A stretch of DNA of 64,000 bases. It comes from JBJHAX01 sp050480705. Lineage in GTDB: Bacteria > Actinomycetota > Nitriliruptoria > Nitriliruptorales > Nitriliruptoraceae. A program made the translations under genes and the position numbers. Every line of letters starts with the position of its first letter. The stretch's first letter is position 1. Under the pieces are notes generated by a model. The model ran no database searches. It saw nothing but the letters and a program-made list of their open reading frames with translations, and was not told the origin of the DNA. Positions 47,410-55,924 of this stretch are shown piece by piece. The DNA is taken from assembly GCA_050480705.1 (NCBI GenBank), contig JBJHAX010000001.1, positions 248,001 to 312,000 of the forward strand, in the 5' to 3' direction.

Positions 47410-48549
47410 GTGCCTGCAAGCACGCGCACGTCGCTGCTCGTGCGTGCCGCTATCTGCGTGCTGGTGGCCTCACTCGTCGGAACTCTCGCTCCGATGTCTC
47501 CGGCCAGCGCCCAGTCACTCGGCGAGATCCGCGGCCGCCTCGACCAGGCGCGCGACGAACGTGCGCGCCTCGAGGACCGCATGCAGCACGCGCAGGAACG
47601 CCTCGAGGAGCTGCATGCGCGTACGGTCGAACTCGAAGACGAGCAGGCGCGCCTGCTGCGCGAACTCGACCGCTACGACGCCGAGATCCAGCGCCTCACC
47701 GCGCAGGTCGCACAGCGTGTCCGGGAGAATTTCAAGCACGGCTCGTCCCTCGACCCCGTCGCGGTGTTTCTCGCATCCGACGACCCCAGCGGCGCGCTCG
47801 CACGCGCCGAGACGGTGCGCTGGCTCGTCGCCGGTGACACGACACGTGTCGACGAGCTTGCCGCCGCGCGAATCCAGGCCGGTGTCACGCGCGCGCTCCT
47901 CGACGAACGAAGCCGGGAGCTCGAGGCCGCCGCCGCAGAGTTCGCCGAGCTCGCCGACGAACTTCAGGACGATCTGGCCGCGGTCAGTGCGCTCGAAGCC
48001 AGCCTGACGGATCAGGAACGCGCCGAACTTGCGCGCCTGGAGCGTGAGCGGCTCGAGCGCGAGAGGCGTGAACGCGAACAACGCGAGGCCGAGGCCGCCG
48101 CCCGGGCCGCCGAGCAGGAAGTGCAGGACGACGGCGAGCCGGAGCCGACCGCAGGGTCAGGCGCACTGGTGTGTCCGCTCGACCGTCCCCACTCGTTCAT
48201 CGACAGCTGGGGGCATCCTCGCAGCGGTGGTCGGCGCCACCGCGGCACCGACATGATGGCTCCGCACGGCATCGCGGTCCGCGCGATCACCGACGGCGTC
48301 TGGGTGCACAGGCGTCCCGGTCCCAGCGCCGGCATCTGGGGTGTGCTGCGTGGCAGCAACGGTGACCACTACTGGTACATGCACCTGGCATCACACACCG
48401 TTTCGGACGGTACGCGCGTCACGGCGGGTCAACAGATCGGGACCAACGGGTCGACGGGCAATGCTACGACGCCCCACCTGCATTTCGAACTGCATCCCGG
48501 GGGCGGTTCGGCGGTCAATCCCTACAGTTTGTTGCGCCGCGTGTGCTGA
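47410..48549 (+). CDS. M23 (LytM) family peptidoglycan peptidase with coiled coil
   Basis: 379 residues from the GTG at 47410. A signal peptide ends near PASAQS (residue 36). A long charged coiled coil follows (about 36-255, with an RLERERLERERREREQRE run near its end). A C-terminal LytM domain contains the zinc-binding HRGTDMM near residue 278 and HLHFELHPGG near residue 358. This plan resembles EnvC-like proteins, which regulate or carry out cell-wall cleavage at division. The first His of the HxxxD motif and the HxH motif are both present, so it may be catalytic. It lies between gltB and korA. Confidence 0.92.
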   Translation: MPASTRTSLLVRAAICVLVASLVGTLAPMSPASAQSLGEIRGRLDQARDERARLEDRMQHAQERLEELHARTVELEDEQARLLRELDRYDAEIQRLTAQVAQRVRENFKHGSSLDPVAVFLASDDPSGALARAETVRWLVAGDTTRVDELAAARIQAGVTRALLDERSRELEAAAAEFAELADELQDDLAAVSALEASLTDQERAELARLERERLERERREREQREAEAAARAAEQEVQDDGEPEPTAGSGALVCPLDRPHSFIDSWGHPRSGGRRHRGTDMMAPHGIAVRAITDGVWVHRRPGPSAGIWGVLRGSNGDHYWYMHLASHTVSDGTRVTAGQQIGTNGSTGNATTPHLHFELHPGGGSAVNPYSLLRRVC

Positions 48550-48556
48550 GACTGGT

Positions 48557-48585
48557 TTCACCGGTCGTCTGCGGACAGATACCGT
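48557..48585 (+). promoter_or_regulatory. Candidate promoter of korAB
   Basis: TTCACC (48557-48562, 4 of 6 bases of TTGACA) and TACCGT (48580-48585, TAnnnT) are 17 nt apart, upstream of korA and just past the M23 gene stop. The transcript would start near 48592, giving a leader of about 77 nt. Confidence 0.38.
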
Positions 48586-48668
48586 CCTGGGTAGGAAGCG
48601 TGGGGCACCGGGGCTCCGCGTGCGGGTGTGTACCGACGAGCTGGACGAAGAGGTGCGGTGATGGACCG

Positions 48669-50558
48669 ATGAGCGACACGATCGCCGAACGGACCACGGT
48701 GCAATTGTCGAACGCGGTCGTGCGATTCGCGGGCGACTCGGGTGACGGCATGCAGCTGGCCGGTGACCGCTTCACCGACCAGTCCGCGCTCGCCGGCAAC
48801 GACCTCGCGACGCTTCCGGACTTCCCGGCGGAGATCCGGGCACCTGCCGGAACCCTCGCCGGTGTGAGTTCGTTCCAGCTCCACTTCTCGGACAAGGACA
48901 TCCACACGCCCGGCGACGCTCCCGACGTGCTGGTGGCGATGAACCCCGCTGCGCTGATGAAGCACCTCGGGGCGCTGAAGTCCGGCGGCACGCTGGTGCT
49001 CAACACCGACGCGTTCACGGATCGCAACCTGCAGAAGGCCGGCTACGACAGCGACCCTCGGGAGGACGGCACCCTCACCGATTACCAGGTGCACCAGGTC
49101 GCGATCACCGACCTGACGTTGCGCGCCCTCGAAGGCCACGTCGAACGTGGTGAGCTGAACAAGAAGGAGGCGGAGCGCTGCAAGAACATGCTGGCTCTCG
49201 GCCTCGTGTCGTGGATGTTCTCGCGGCCCATCGACGAGACCGAAGCGTGGCTCGAGTCGAAGTTCGCCAAGCGTCCGGAGGTGGCGTCTGCGAACGTCAT
49301 GGCGCTCCGAGCAGGCTGGAACTACGGCGAGACCACAGAGGCGTTCGCCTTCAACTACGAGGTCAAGCGCGCAAAGCTGGCCCCTGGCCGATACCGCAAC
49401 ATCAACGGCAACCAGGCGCTCGCCTACGGGCTGGTCGCCGCCAGCGTGCGGGCGGGCCTGCCGCTGTTCTACGGCTCGTACCCCATCACCCCGGCGTCCG
49501 ACATCCTCCACGAGCTCGCGCAGCTGAAACGTTTCGGTGTGGCGACGTTCCAGGCGGAGGACGAGATCGCGGCGATCGGGTCGGTGGTCGGTGCCGCGTT
49601 CTCCGGATCGCTCGCGGTCACAGCCTCCTCGGGTCCGGGCATCGCGCTCAAGACCGAGGCGATGGGGCTCGCGATGATGACCGAGCTGCCGATGATCGTC
49701 GTCGACGTCCAGCGTGGAGGCCCGTCGACGGGCCTGCCTACCAAGACCGAGCAGTCGGACCTTCTCCAGGTGCTGTTCGGACGAAACGGCGAAGCGCCGA
49801 TCCCCGTCGTCGCGGCGAGTTCGCCTGCTGACTGCTTCGACGCTGCGATCGAAGCGGCACGCATCGCGCTCACGTTCCGCACCCCGGTGGTCCTGCTCTC
49901 TGACGGCTATCTCGGCAATTCGGCCGAGCCGTGGATGCTCCCTGACGTGGACGAGTTGCCCGACTTGAGTGAAGTGTTCTCGTTCGCGACGGAGCCGAAC
50001 TCCTCCGATGGCGATTTCCTGCCGTATCTGCGTGATCCCGAGACACTCGCACGTCCTTGGGCGCTTCCGGGAACCGCCGGCCTCGAACACCGCATCGGCG
50101 GCATCGAGAAAGAAGACGGCAGCGGCCACATCAGCTACGAGCCGGCCAACCACCACCGCATGACCGAACTGCGCCATGAGCGTGTGGAGCGCATCGCGGC
50201 GTCGTTGCCCAAGCTCGAGATCGACGATCCGTCCGGCAGCGCCGAGGTGCTCGTCGTCGGATGGGGGTCGACGTCAGGGCCGATCCGAGCGGCCTGCCAG
50301 GAACTGCGCGAACGTGGCCGCGAGGTCGCCAGCGTGCACCTGCGCCATCTCGCACCGCTGCACGGCGATCTCGACGACCTGCTGCGCAGCTACCGCGTCG
50401 TGGTGTGTCCCGAGAACAACATGGGCCAGCTCGCCATGCTGCTGCGGGCCCGCACCCTCGTCGACGTCAAGAGCTACAACAGGGTGACCGGTCAGCCTTT
50501 CTCCTCGGCGGAGTTGGCCGATGTGGTCGAGGAGTTCGCCTGGGGAGGTTCGCAGTGA
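48669..50558 (+). CDS. korA: 2-oxoacid:ferredoxin oxidoreductase, alpha (fused gamma-alpha) subunit
   Basis: 629 residues from the ATG at 48669. The N-terminal gamma domain (RFAGDSGDGMQLAGD, about residues 15-200) is fused to the alpha pyrimidine-binding domain (FYGSYPITPASDILHELA, near residue 275), followed by the transketolase C-terminal-like domain. This two-subunit layout is that of 2-oxoglutarate:ferredoxin oxidoreductase KorAB of actinobacteria. The reaction is CoA-dependent oxidative decarboxylation of 2-oxoglutarate to succinyl-CoA with reduction of ferredoxin. The two subunit genes overlap by GTGA. Pyruvate or branched-chain 2-oxoacid specificity cannot be excluded from sequence. 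Confidence 0.94.
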   Translation: MSDTIAERTTVQLSNAVVRFAGDSGDGMQLAGDRFTDQSALAGNDLATLPDFPAEIRAPAGTLAGVSSFQLHFSDKDIHTPGDAPDVLVAMNPAALMKHLGALKSGGTLVLNTDAFTDRNLQKAGYDSDPREDGTLTDYQVHQVAITDLTLRALEGHVERGELNKKEAERCKNMLALGLVSWMFSRPIDETEAWLESKFAKRPEVASANVMALRAGWNYGETTEAFAFNYEVKRAKLAPGRYRNINGNQALAYGLVAASVRAGLPLFYGSYPITPASDILHELAQLKRFGVATFQAEDEIAAIGSVVGAAFSGSLAVTASSGPGIALKTEAMGLAMMTELPMIVVDVQRGGPSTGLPTKTEQSDLLQVLFGRNGEAPIPVVAASSPADCFDAAIEAARIALTFRTPVVLLSDGYLGNSAEPWMLPDVDELPDLSEVFSFATEPNSSDGDFLPYLRDPETLARPWALPGTAGLEHRIGGIEKEDGSGHISYEPANHHRMTELRHERVERIAASLPKLEIDDPSGSAEVLVVGWGSTSGPIRAACQELRERGREVASVHLRHLAPLHGDLDDLLRSYRVVVCPENNMGQLAMLLRARTLVDVKSYNRVTGQPFSSAELADVVEEFAWGGSQ

Positions 50559-51577
50559 CCACCAACAACGGCAAACTGACCAAGAAGGATTTCACCTCGG
50601 ACCGCGAGGTCCGCTGGTGTCCGGGATGCGGGGACTACGCGATCCTCGCGACGGTGCAGACACTGCTGCCCGAGCTCGGCGCGACGCCGGAGTCGACGGT
50701 GTTCGTCTCGGGGATCGGGTGTTCGTCACGCTTCCCCTACTACATGGACACCTACGGCGTCCATTCGATCCACGGCCGGGCGCCGGCGGTTGCGACGGGC
50801 ATCGCGATCACGCGGCCCGATCTTGACGTCTGGGTCATCACCGGTGACGGAGACGGGCTGTCGATCGGCGGCAACCACCTGATCCATGCCTTGCGGCGCA
50901 ACGTCAACATCACGATCCTGCTGTTCAACAATGAGGTCTACGGCCTCACCAAGGGCCAGTACTCGCCGACGTCGCCCTTGGGCGTGGTCAAGAAGTCGAC
51001 GCCGATGGGCTCGATCGACCATCCCCTCAACCCGGTGAGTATCGCACTGGGCGCGGAGGCGACGTTCGTCGCGCGCAGTATCGACACCGACCGGGCGCAC
51101 CTGAGCGAGGTGCTCGCCGCCGCCTACGAGCATCGTGGTGCGTCGTTCGTCGAGATCTACCAGAACTGCAACGTGTTCAACGACGGTGCGTTCGATGCGC
51201 TCAAGGCGCCCGACCGCCGCCAGGAGAACCAGATCCGGCTGGTGCAGGGCGAGCCGATCGTGTTCGGGCCTGACGGCGAACACGCGGTCGTGGCGAACGC
51301 GGACGGGTCGATGTCGATCGTGCCCACCGATGAGGCCGGTGACCGGGTCGTGGTCCACGACCCGCACCGCGACGAACCGACCACGGCGTTCGCGTTGTCG
51401 CGTCTCGCGCACAATCCGACGGGTCCGACGCCGATCGGCATCTTCCGTTCTGTCGATCGCCCGGTCTATGACGATCTGCTCCGCCAACAGATCGAGGCGG
51501 CACGCGGTGACGGCGACGAGGGCGACCTCGAACAGCTGCTGGGATCGGGCAACGTCTGGGACGTCGTGGGCGGCTGA
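50555..51577 (+). CDS. korB: 2-oxoacid:ferredoxin oxidoreductase, beta subunit
   Basis: 340 residues from the GTG at 50555, with GGGGAGG 6 nt upstream. It binds thiamine diphosphate (GDGDGLSIGGNHLIHALRR near residue 102) and an iron-sulfur cluster through RWCPGCGDYAIL (near residue 22), GIGCSSR (near 53) and a further Cys in YQNCNVFND. The beta subunit is short because the gamma and alpha parts sit in korA. A polar C-terminal domain of about 100 residues is normal for Kor rather than Por. The gene ends 6 nt before the nuclease gene, so that one may be cotranscribed. Confidence 0.95.
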   Translation: MTTNNGKLTKKDFTSDREVRWCPGCGDYAILATVQTLLPELGATPESTVFVSGIGCSSRFPYYMDTYGVHSIHGRAPAVATGIAITRPDLDVWVITGDGDGLSIGGNHLIHALRRNVNITILLFNNEVYGLTKGQYSPTSPLGVVKKSTPMGSIDHPLNPVSIALGAEATFVARSIDTDRAHLSEVLAAAYEHRGASFVEIYQNCNVFNDGAFDALKAPDRRQENQIRLVQGEPIVFGPDGEHAVVANADGSMSIVPTDEAGDRVVVHDPHRDEPTTAFALSRLAHNPTGPTPIGIFRSVDRPVYDDLLRQQIEAARGDGDEGDLEQLLGSGNVWDVVGG

Positions 51578-51583
51578 AATCTG

Positions 51584-52579
51584 GTGAGCTCCGCCCCCTG
51601 GCTGCACACACCGGCGCAGCGTCTGCTCGCCGAACGTCTGCTCGCCTGGGGTGAGTCGCGCCCCGTCGCTGACCTCACGCTAGTCGATGGGCTCTGGAGC
51701 GAGCTGGCGCGTGTCACCGAGGAGCTCGGTGAGGACCTCGAACGTGCCGCAGCGACCGCCCGGCGTGGACAGCTGTGGATCACAAAGACCCGCCTGGACC
51801 ATCTGGCGTGCGACGGCTTGGCCATCGACGCCCGCCCGTTCGAGCGCACGTGGGCGAGCATGCGGGGCATCCTCACCCACGCGGTCATCGAACGCGATCT
51901 CGACGAAGCGCGAAGCAGGCCCGTTGGCGACGTGGTCGCGTCGACGTGGCATGCAGAGGCGACACGGGCACATGGCGATCCGTCTTCGTCGTCTGCGTGG
52001 ATGAACGCGCTCAGCAACGACGATGCGGGTGCGATGCGCGAAGAACTCGTGGCGTTGCTCGACACGTTTCGTGACGTGTGGCCGCTTGTCCCCGGCGACC
52101 ACGTCGAGGTGCGCACCGAAGACGACGTCGCCGTGCCGATCGCCGATGGACGCGTCCTGCTGTTCGGACGGCCGGATCTGGTGCTGCGCAGCCGGCACCA
52201 CGACGAGCGGGCGCGTTCGCTCGTCGTCGATCTCAAGACCGGGCGTCCCCGTCCCGAGCAGGACCGCCATGAACTGCGCTTCTACGCCCTGCTCGTGACG
52301 CTGGCGAGCGGTGAGCCCCCGTTCCGGTGGGCCACGCTGTATGTCACCGAAGGGCGCTACGAACACGAAGACCTGCGGGCCTCCACGCTGGAGGTCACCG
52401 CCCGTCGGGTCGCCGACGGAATCCGCCAGCAGGTGCGGATCGCCGGTCGACCATCCGGCGCCGAGGACGCCGACCTCACGATCCGCGCCGGGGGTTGGTG
52501 CATGCGCTGTTCACGACAGGACGACTGTGAGGTCGCCGCACGCCACCGAGCTGACGAGGCTGCGGTTGGCGACGTGTGA
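51584..52579 (+). CDS. RecB-like PD-(D/E)XK nuclease with iron-staple cysteines
   Basis: 331 residues from the GTG at 51584. The nuclease core is seen as FGRPDLVLRS (the Asp, near residue 200) and LVVDLKTGRPRPEQ (the D-x-K, near residue 215), followed by HELRFYALLV. Cys76 (LDHLACDGLA) precedes the core, and Cys306, Cys309 and Cys315 (WCMRCSRQDDC) follow it. One N-terminal and three C-terminal cysteines around the nuclease are the pattern of the 4Fe-4S iron staple in Cas4, AddB and Dna2. No helicase domain is fused and no CRISPR locus is nearby. The neighbour is a HIRAN protein. A role in DNA end processing is inferred. Confidence 0.82.
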   Translation: MSSAPWLHTPAQRLLAERLLAWGESRPVADLTLVDGLWSELARVTEELGEDLERAAATARRGQLWITKTRLDHLACDGLAIDARPFERTWASMRGILTHAVIERDLDEARSRPVGDVVASTWHAEATRAHGDPSSSSAWMNALSNDDAGAMREELVALLDTFRDVWPLVPGDHVEVRTEDDVAVPIADGRVLLFGRPDLVLRSRHHDERARSLVVDLKTGRPRPEQDRHELRFYALLVTLASGEPPFRWATLYVTEGRYEHEDLRASTLEVTARRVADGIRQQVRIAGRPSGAEDADLTIRAGGWCMRCSRQDDCEVAARHRADEAAVGDV

Positions 52580-52743
52580 GCGCAGCATCAATGGTCGCGG
52601 GCCGCGTCGTGTCACAGGCACCCGCCACACTCGTTGTGTCCGACGTGCCCGACCACCCGACCGGTCCGCGGGTGTGACACGCGTCGAGACTGGCCGCCTC
52701 GCCCGGCGGTTCTGCAAGCAGACGGCGATGTCGAGGAGGCGAT

Positions 52744-53286
52744 GTGGTGATCGACGACCGTGCAGCCGCCCGCCACACATGTCCCTCCACGGACAGCCAC
52801 ACCACGCGTGCGGTCACGGCGTTTCGCACGCCGGTTCGGGGCAGCTCGTTCGCTGCCCGGCCCCCGGGCGCTGAGGACGTCGTCCCTGGGCGTCGCGGGC
52901 AGTTGGTACGTGAACCGCACAACCCAGCTGATGCACTCGCGGTCGCCGTGTGGGTCGGCGACGACGCGGCGGGACGATGGCGCCTGGGGTATCTCGACCG
53001 TGCGGTCGCGGCACGGATCGCTCCGATGCTCGATCGTGGCGATCAGTTCGTGGTCGAGGTCGAGGAGGCCATCGACGAGCCGTCGGGGCGGTGGCGGCGG
53101 CCCGTGGTGGCTCTGCGTCCGGCCGGTGAGCCGACGCGTCCACGATCGGAGCACCACGTCGAGGTGCACGACGAGTCGCGCTGGCCCGAGATCGCTCGTG
53201 AGCGTGCGCATCCGGGAGGTTGGACGACGCGGCTGGTCGATCGCCCGCCAGGTACGCGGCGGCGTGTCCTGCGTGCCGTCGACTGA
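52744..53286 (+). CDS. HIRAN-domain protein
   Basis: 180 residues from the GTG at 52744, behind GGAGG at 52735-52739; a second GTG at 52747 is equally possible. From about residue 28 to 110 it matches the HIRAN domain: VRGSSFAARPPG at the start, then QLVREPHNPADALAVAVWV, and LGYLDRAVAARIAPMLDRGD. HIRAN domains bind single-stranded 3' DNA ends in HLTF and occur alone in bacteria, often near nucleases. The remaining C-terminal 70 residues are basic and disordered-looking. It follows the iron-staple nuclease gene in the same direction after 164 nt, so a joint role in DNA repair is possible. Confidence 0.78.
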   Translation: MVIDDRAAARHTCPSTDSHTTRAVTAFRTPVRGSSFAARPPGAEDVVPGRRGQLVREPHNPADALAVAVWVGDDAAGRWRLGYLDRAVAARIAPMLDRGDQFVVEVEEAIDEPSGRWRRPVVALRPAGEPTRPRSEHHVEVHDESRWPEIARERAHPGGWTTRLVDRPPGTRRRVLRAVD

Positions 53287-53331
53287 CGAGCGCGAGGCTC
53301 AAATGCCCGTGCGCCGATCTGCCGTGTCGGG

Positions 53332-55134
53332 TCAGTCGGGTCGCGGACGCGTTCCACGTTCGACGATCCGATTCTGCGGCACGTACACCGTGTCGATGTC
53401 CTCGGTGATCTCCCTGCCGTCGAGCAGTTCGATGGTGCGCACGACACGGACCGAGAAGCCCTGGCTGCCCGCAGACTGGATGACGCGTTCCTGGCCTTCG
53501 TAGAGATCGCTCGTGCGCCGCACCTCGGTCGACGGACTGCGAGGGTTGCGCGGCGACCCGAGCGTTGCCGTCACCCGCTGCGCGATGGGGCGCCCGTAGA
53601 CCGACACGGTGACCGACGTCGGGGTGTGCGACGTCTTGACGAGTATCACCCCACCGGTGTTGTTCGTGAACTTCACGTCGAGTTCGGGGTAGTTGAGCGT
53701 GGCTTCGCGCCCCATCGGATAGCGCGAGATGTACCAGCTGTGCGCCTTCCACTGGTCGATCTGCACGCCGGCGAAGAATGCCGCGTTGTAGGTCGTCGTG
53801 CCGAACTGGGAGGTACCGCCGCCGCAGGTGTCGACCAGCTCGCCCCGCACGATCGTGCCGGCGGGCACGTAGCCGCCTTCGCAGGTTCTCCTCCCGGAGA
53901 TGCCGTTGATGGAGAACTGCTCGTCGGGGAGCACGATGGCGCCGTCGACCTCGTCGGCGAGCCGCTGGATGTTCTGCACACGTGCCTGGCCGGCCTGGTA
54001 GTAGGTTGTGAACGTTCCCAGCAGGTGTGTCGGGCGCAGCTGCGTGGCGATCTCGGTCGGCACGTCGGGCTCGATGGTTTCGAGCCGGATGCGTGCGCCG
54101 CGGACACCGTCGCGGAGCATTCCGGTCAGTTGCTCGGCGACCAGCTGCGGGTCGAACCTCGTCCCCGAGCGGCCGGGCTCCACGCCGATGGCAACCTCGA
54201 CCGGTTCGAACGACGTCGACCCCTGGTCGTCGAACGTCACGGGCGGCTCACGGCCGATCGAATACCGCGCGTCGAGGGGATCGGCCGCGAACTGCTGCAT
54301 GGTGTCCGCGTCGACGACGACGATGACGCGACCGGCGGTGACGGCGAGGGCGACCTCGTGACGGTCGCCTGAACGTACGCGTTCGACCGTGATCAGCTGG
54401 GCGAGGTCGCGGGGTTCGAGTGTCAGCGTCGCGTCGTCGCCGATGAGTTCGACGGGAGCTTCGACGGCCCGTTCGGCCTGGGCGGCGACGTCGAGCAGGT
54501 CGTCGGCGTCGACCAACGCAGGCTCGGCGTCGACCGGCAGCTCGAACTCGTCGGGGCCAGGGCGCGTGAGGGCCTCAGCGACCAGATCGGCTGCATCATC
54601 ACGCCGGACACGGGCGCTGCCATACGGCGGTTCCACCTGGACGGCCAGCGTGTCCGGGTCGATCTCGATCTCACCGTGGAACATCCTGCGGTCGACGCGC
54701 CGGGCGACGTCGTCCACCCAGGAGACGACCGCCTGGTCGTTCCACGACTCGACCACGTCGAACTCGTGCGTGGCGCGAAGGGAGCGGACCCGCTCCGGCA
54801 GGCCGGCGGGGCCGCGCCCACGCCCACGACCGAAGACGTTCTCGACCGTGGCGTCGACGTCGACGCGGTAGTCGACCTCGTCGGGCGCCAGGGTGAAGCG
54901 CTGATCCTCGAAGGTCATGATGACCGGTTCGTGCTGGCGCTGTGAGGCGAGCTGGCCGACTGTCAAGGTGAGTTCGTCGGACGTCATCCCTCCGACGTCG
55001 TGACCTGCGAGTGTCGTGTTGGGCAGCACCCGGTCCGACTGCAGGACGTAGAGCACGACGATGGCGGTCAGGACGAAAATGGCGAGTGCTGCAGCGGCGA
55101 AACCGCCGATGACGGCGGCGCGGCGACGGGTCAT
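53332..55134 (-). CDS. VanW family protein with peptidoglycan-binding and G5 domains
   Basis: 600 residues. One N-terminal helix (about residues 8-32) anchors an extracellular chain. Two YoaR-like putative peptidoglycan-binding regions (about 40-170 and 200-350) come first, starting with NTTLAGHDVGGM. The VanW domain follows (about 370-500; LLGTFTTYYQAGQARVQNIQ, then TCGGGTSQFGTTTYNAAFFA), and a C-terminal G5 domain (about 535-595) ends in VYVPQNRIVERG. G5 domains bind cell-wall polymers. VanW alone does not imply vancomycin resistance. The gene is single and minus-strand, upstream of it lies phoU in the same direction, 109 nt away. Confidence 0.92.
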   Translation of the reverse strand: MTRRRAAVIGGFAAAALAIFVLTAIVVLYVLQSDRVLPNTTLAGHDVGGMTSDELTLTVGQLASQRQHEPVIMTFEDQRFTLAPDEVDYRVDVDATVENVFGRGRGRGPAGLPERVRSLRATHEFDVVESWNDQAVVSWVDDVARRVDRRMFHGEIEIDPDTLAVQVEPPYGSARVRRDDAADLVAEALTRPGPDEFELPVDAEPALVDADDLLDVAAQAERAVEAPVELIGDDATLTLEPRDLAQLITVERVRSGDRHEVALAVTAGRVIVVVDADTMQQFAADPLDARYSIGREPPVTFDDQGSTSFEPVEVAIGVEPGRSGTRFDPQLVAEQLTGMLRDGVRGARIRLETIEPDVPTEIATQLRPTHLLGTFTTYYQAGQARVQNIQRLADEVDGAIVLPDEQFSINGISGRRTCEGGYVPAGTIVRGELVDTCGGGTSQFGTTTYNAAFFAGVQIDQWKAHSWYISRYPMGREATLNYPELDVKFTNNTGGVILVKTSHTPTSVTVSVYGRPIAQRVTATLGSPRNPRSPSTEVRRTSDLYEGQERVIQSAGSQGFSVRVVRTIELLDGREITEDIDTVYVPQNRIVERGTRPRPD

Positions 55135-55243
55135 CGTTGCGCGAGCCCCTTCGAAGACGACGACCGGTCATGATCGTCTCATCACGACGGCGATAGTACC
55201 CGCAGCAACGCTGAGTGGACCCGTCGGCTGATGGTGGCCGAGA

Positions 55244-55912
55244 TCAGCGGTCTTCGGGGTCCTCGTCGAAGTAGTCGATGCGGTCGACGGGCATGACGAC
55301 CGCCGACAGGACGTTCATCAGATGCGCCACGATGCGTTTGAGGTAGCGGTAGGTCAGCGCGTAGGCGACGGCGTGCGGTTCACCGATCGTCCCGGTGACC
55401 AGCGACGACACTCTCGCGTCGAATTCGTCGAGCAGCCGGTCGCCGTCTTCGAGCAACGCACGTGACCGGTCGCCGTCGCGTTCACCGAACGCGGCCGCCA
55501 CGTCCGAGATCATCGCGGAGATGTGTGCGTGCAGGTCGCGGACCTCGTCGCTCAGCTCACCTTCGTCGAGCACGACGCCGTCGGCCGCGATGTCGAACAG
55601 ATTCTTGGCGTAGTCGCCGATGCGTTCGACGTCCTTGACGATCGACATGTACACCAGGACCGACGGTGTCTCGATCCCGCCGTAGACGCCGGCGTGCACG
55701 ACGAGCTCACGGCGGATCTCGCGTTCGCCTTCGTTGACCCTGGCGTCGGTGGCGCGCAGATCCTCGCCGACGCGATCAGGGTCGGCTCCGCCGACAAGTG
55801 CGGACATGGCGACATCGAAGCTGTGCCGATCGTCGACGAACATGCGCTGCAGCGTCGCCTCGATCCTCTCGAGGCGTTCGCTGCCGTCACTGCGGAGAAA
55901 TCCGAACGGCAT
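55244..55912 (-). CDS. PhoU-domain protein
   Basis: 222 residues. It has the repeated three-helix PhoU fold: the segments around EIRRELVVHAGVYGG, VYMSIVKDVERIGDYAKNL (the conserved ERIGDYAxN motif, near residue 95) and LTYRYLKRIVAHLMNVLSAV (near residue 187). PhoU proteins bind metal and regulate phosphate uptake; those next to Na/Pi symporters form part of the transporter. Here it is 12 nt downstream of the symporter gene, and no pst genes are nearby. It therefore probably modulates the Na/Pi symporter rather than Pst. There is no signal sequence. Confidence 0.9.
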   Translation of the reverse strand: MPFGFLRSDGSERLERIEATLQRMFVDDRHSFDVAMSALVGGADPDRVGEDLRATDARVNEGEREIRRELVVHAGVYGGIETPSVLVYMSIVKDVERIGDYAKNLFDIAADGVVLDEGELSDEVRDLHAHISAMISDVAAAFGERDGDRSRALLEDGDRLLDEFDARVSSLVTGTIGEPHAVAYALTYRYLKRIVAHLMNVLSAVVMPVDRIDYFDEDPEDR

Positions 55913-55924
55913 CGCAGTGCACTC

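Noticed and set aside
48558..50177. A 539-codon minus-strand frame opposite korA
   Set aside because: Antisense to clear 2-oxoacid oxidoreductase motifs; no motif of its own.
51584..52579. Cas4 protein of a CRISPR system
   Set aside because: The cysteine pattern is similar, but there are no repeats, no cas1 or cas2, and the protein is longer than Cas4. A housekeeping or repair nuclease is more likely.
53332..55134. VanW protein as a vancomycin resistance gene
   Set aside because: The name comes from association with van clusters. VanW/G5 proteins are widespread in Gram-positive cell walls, and no vanH, vanA or vanX is nearby.
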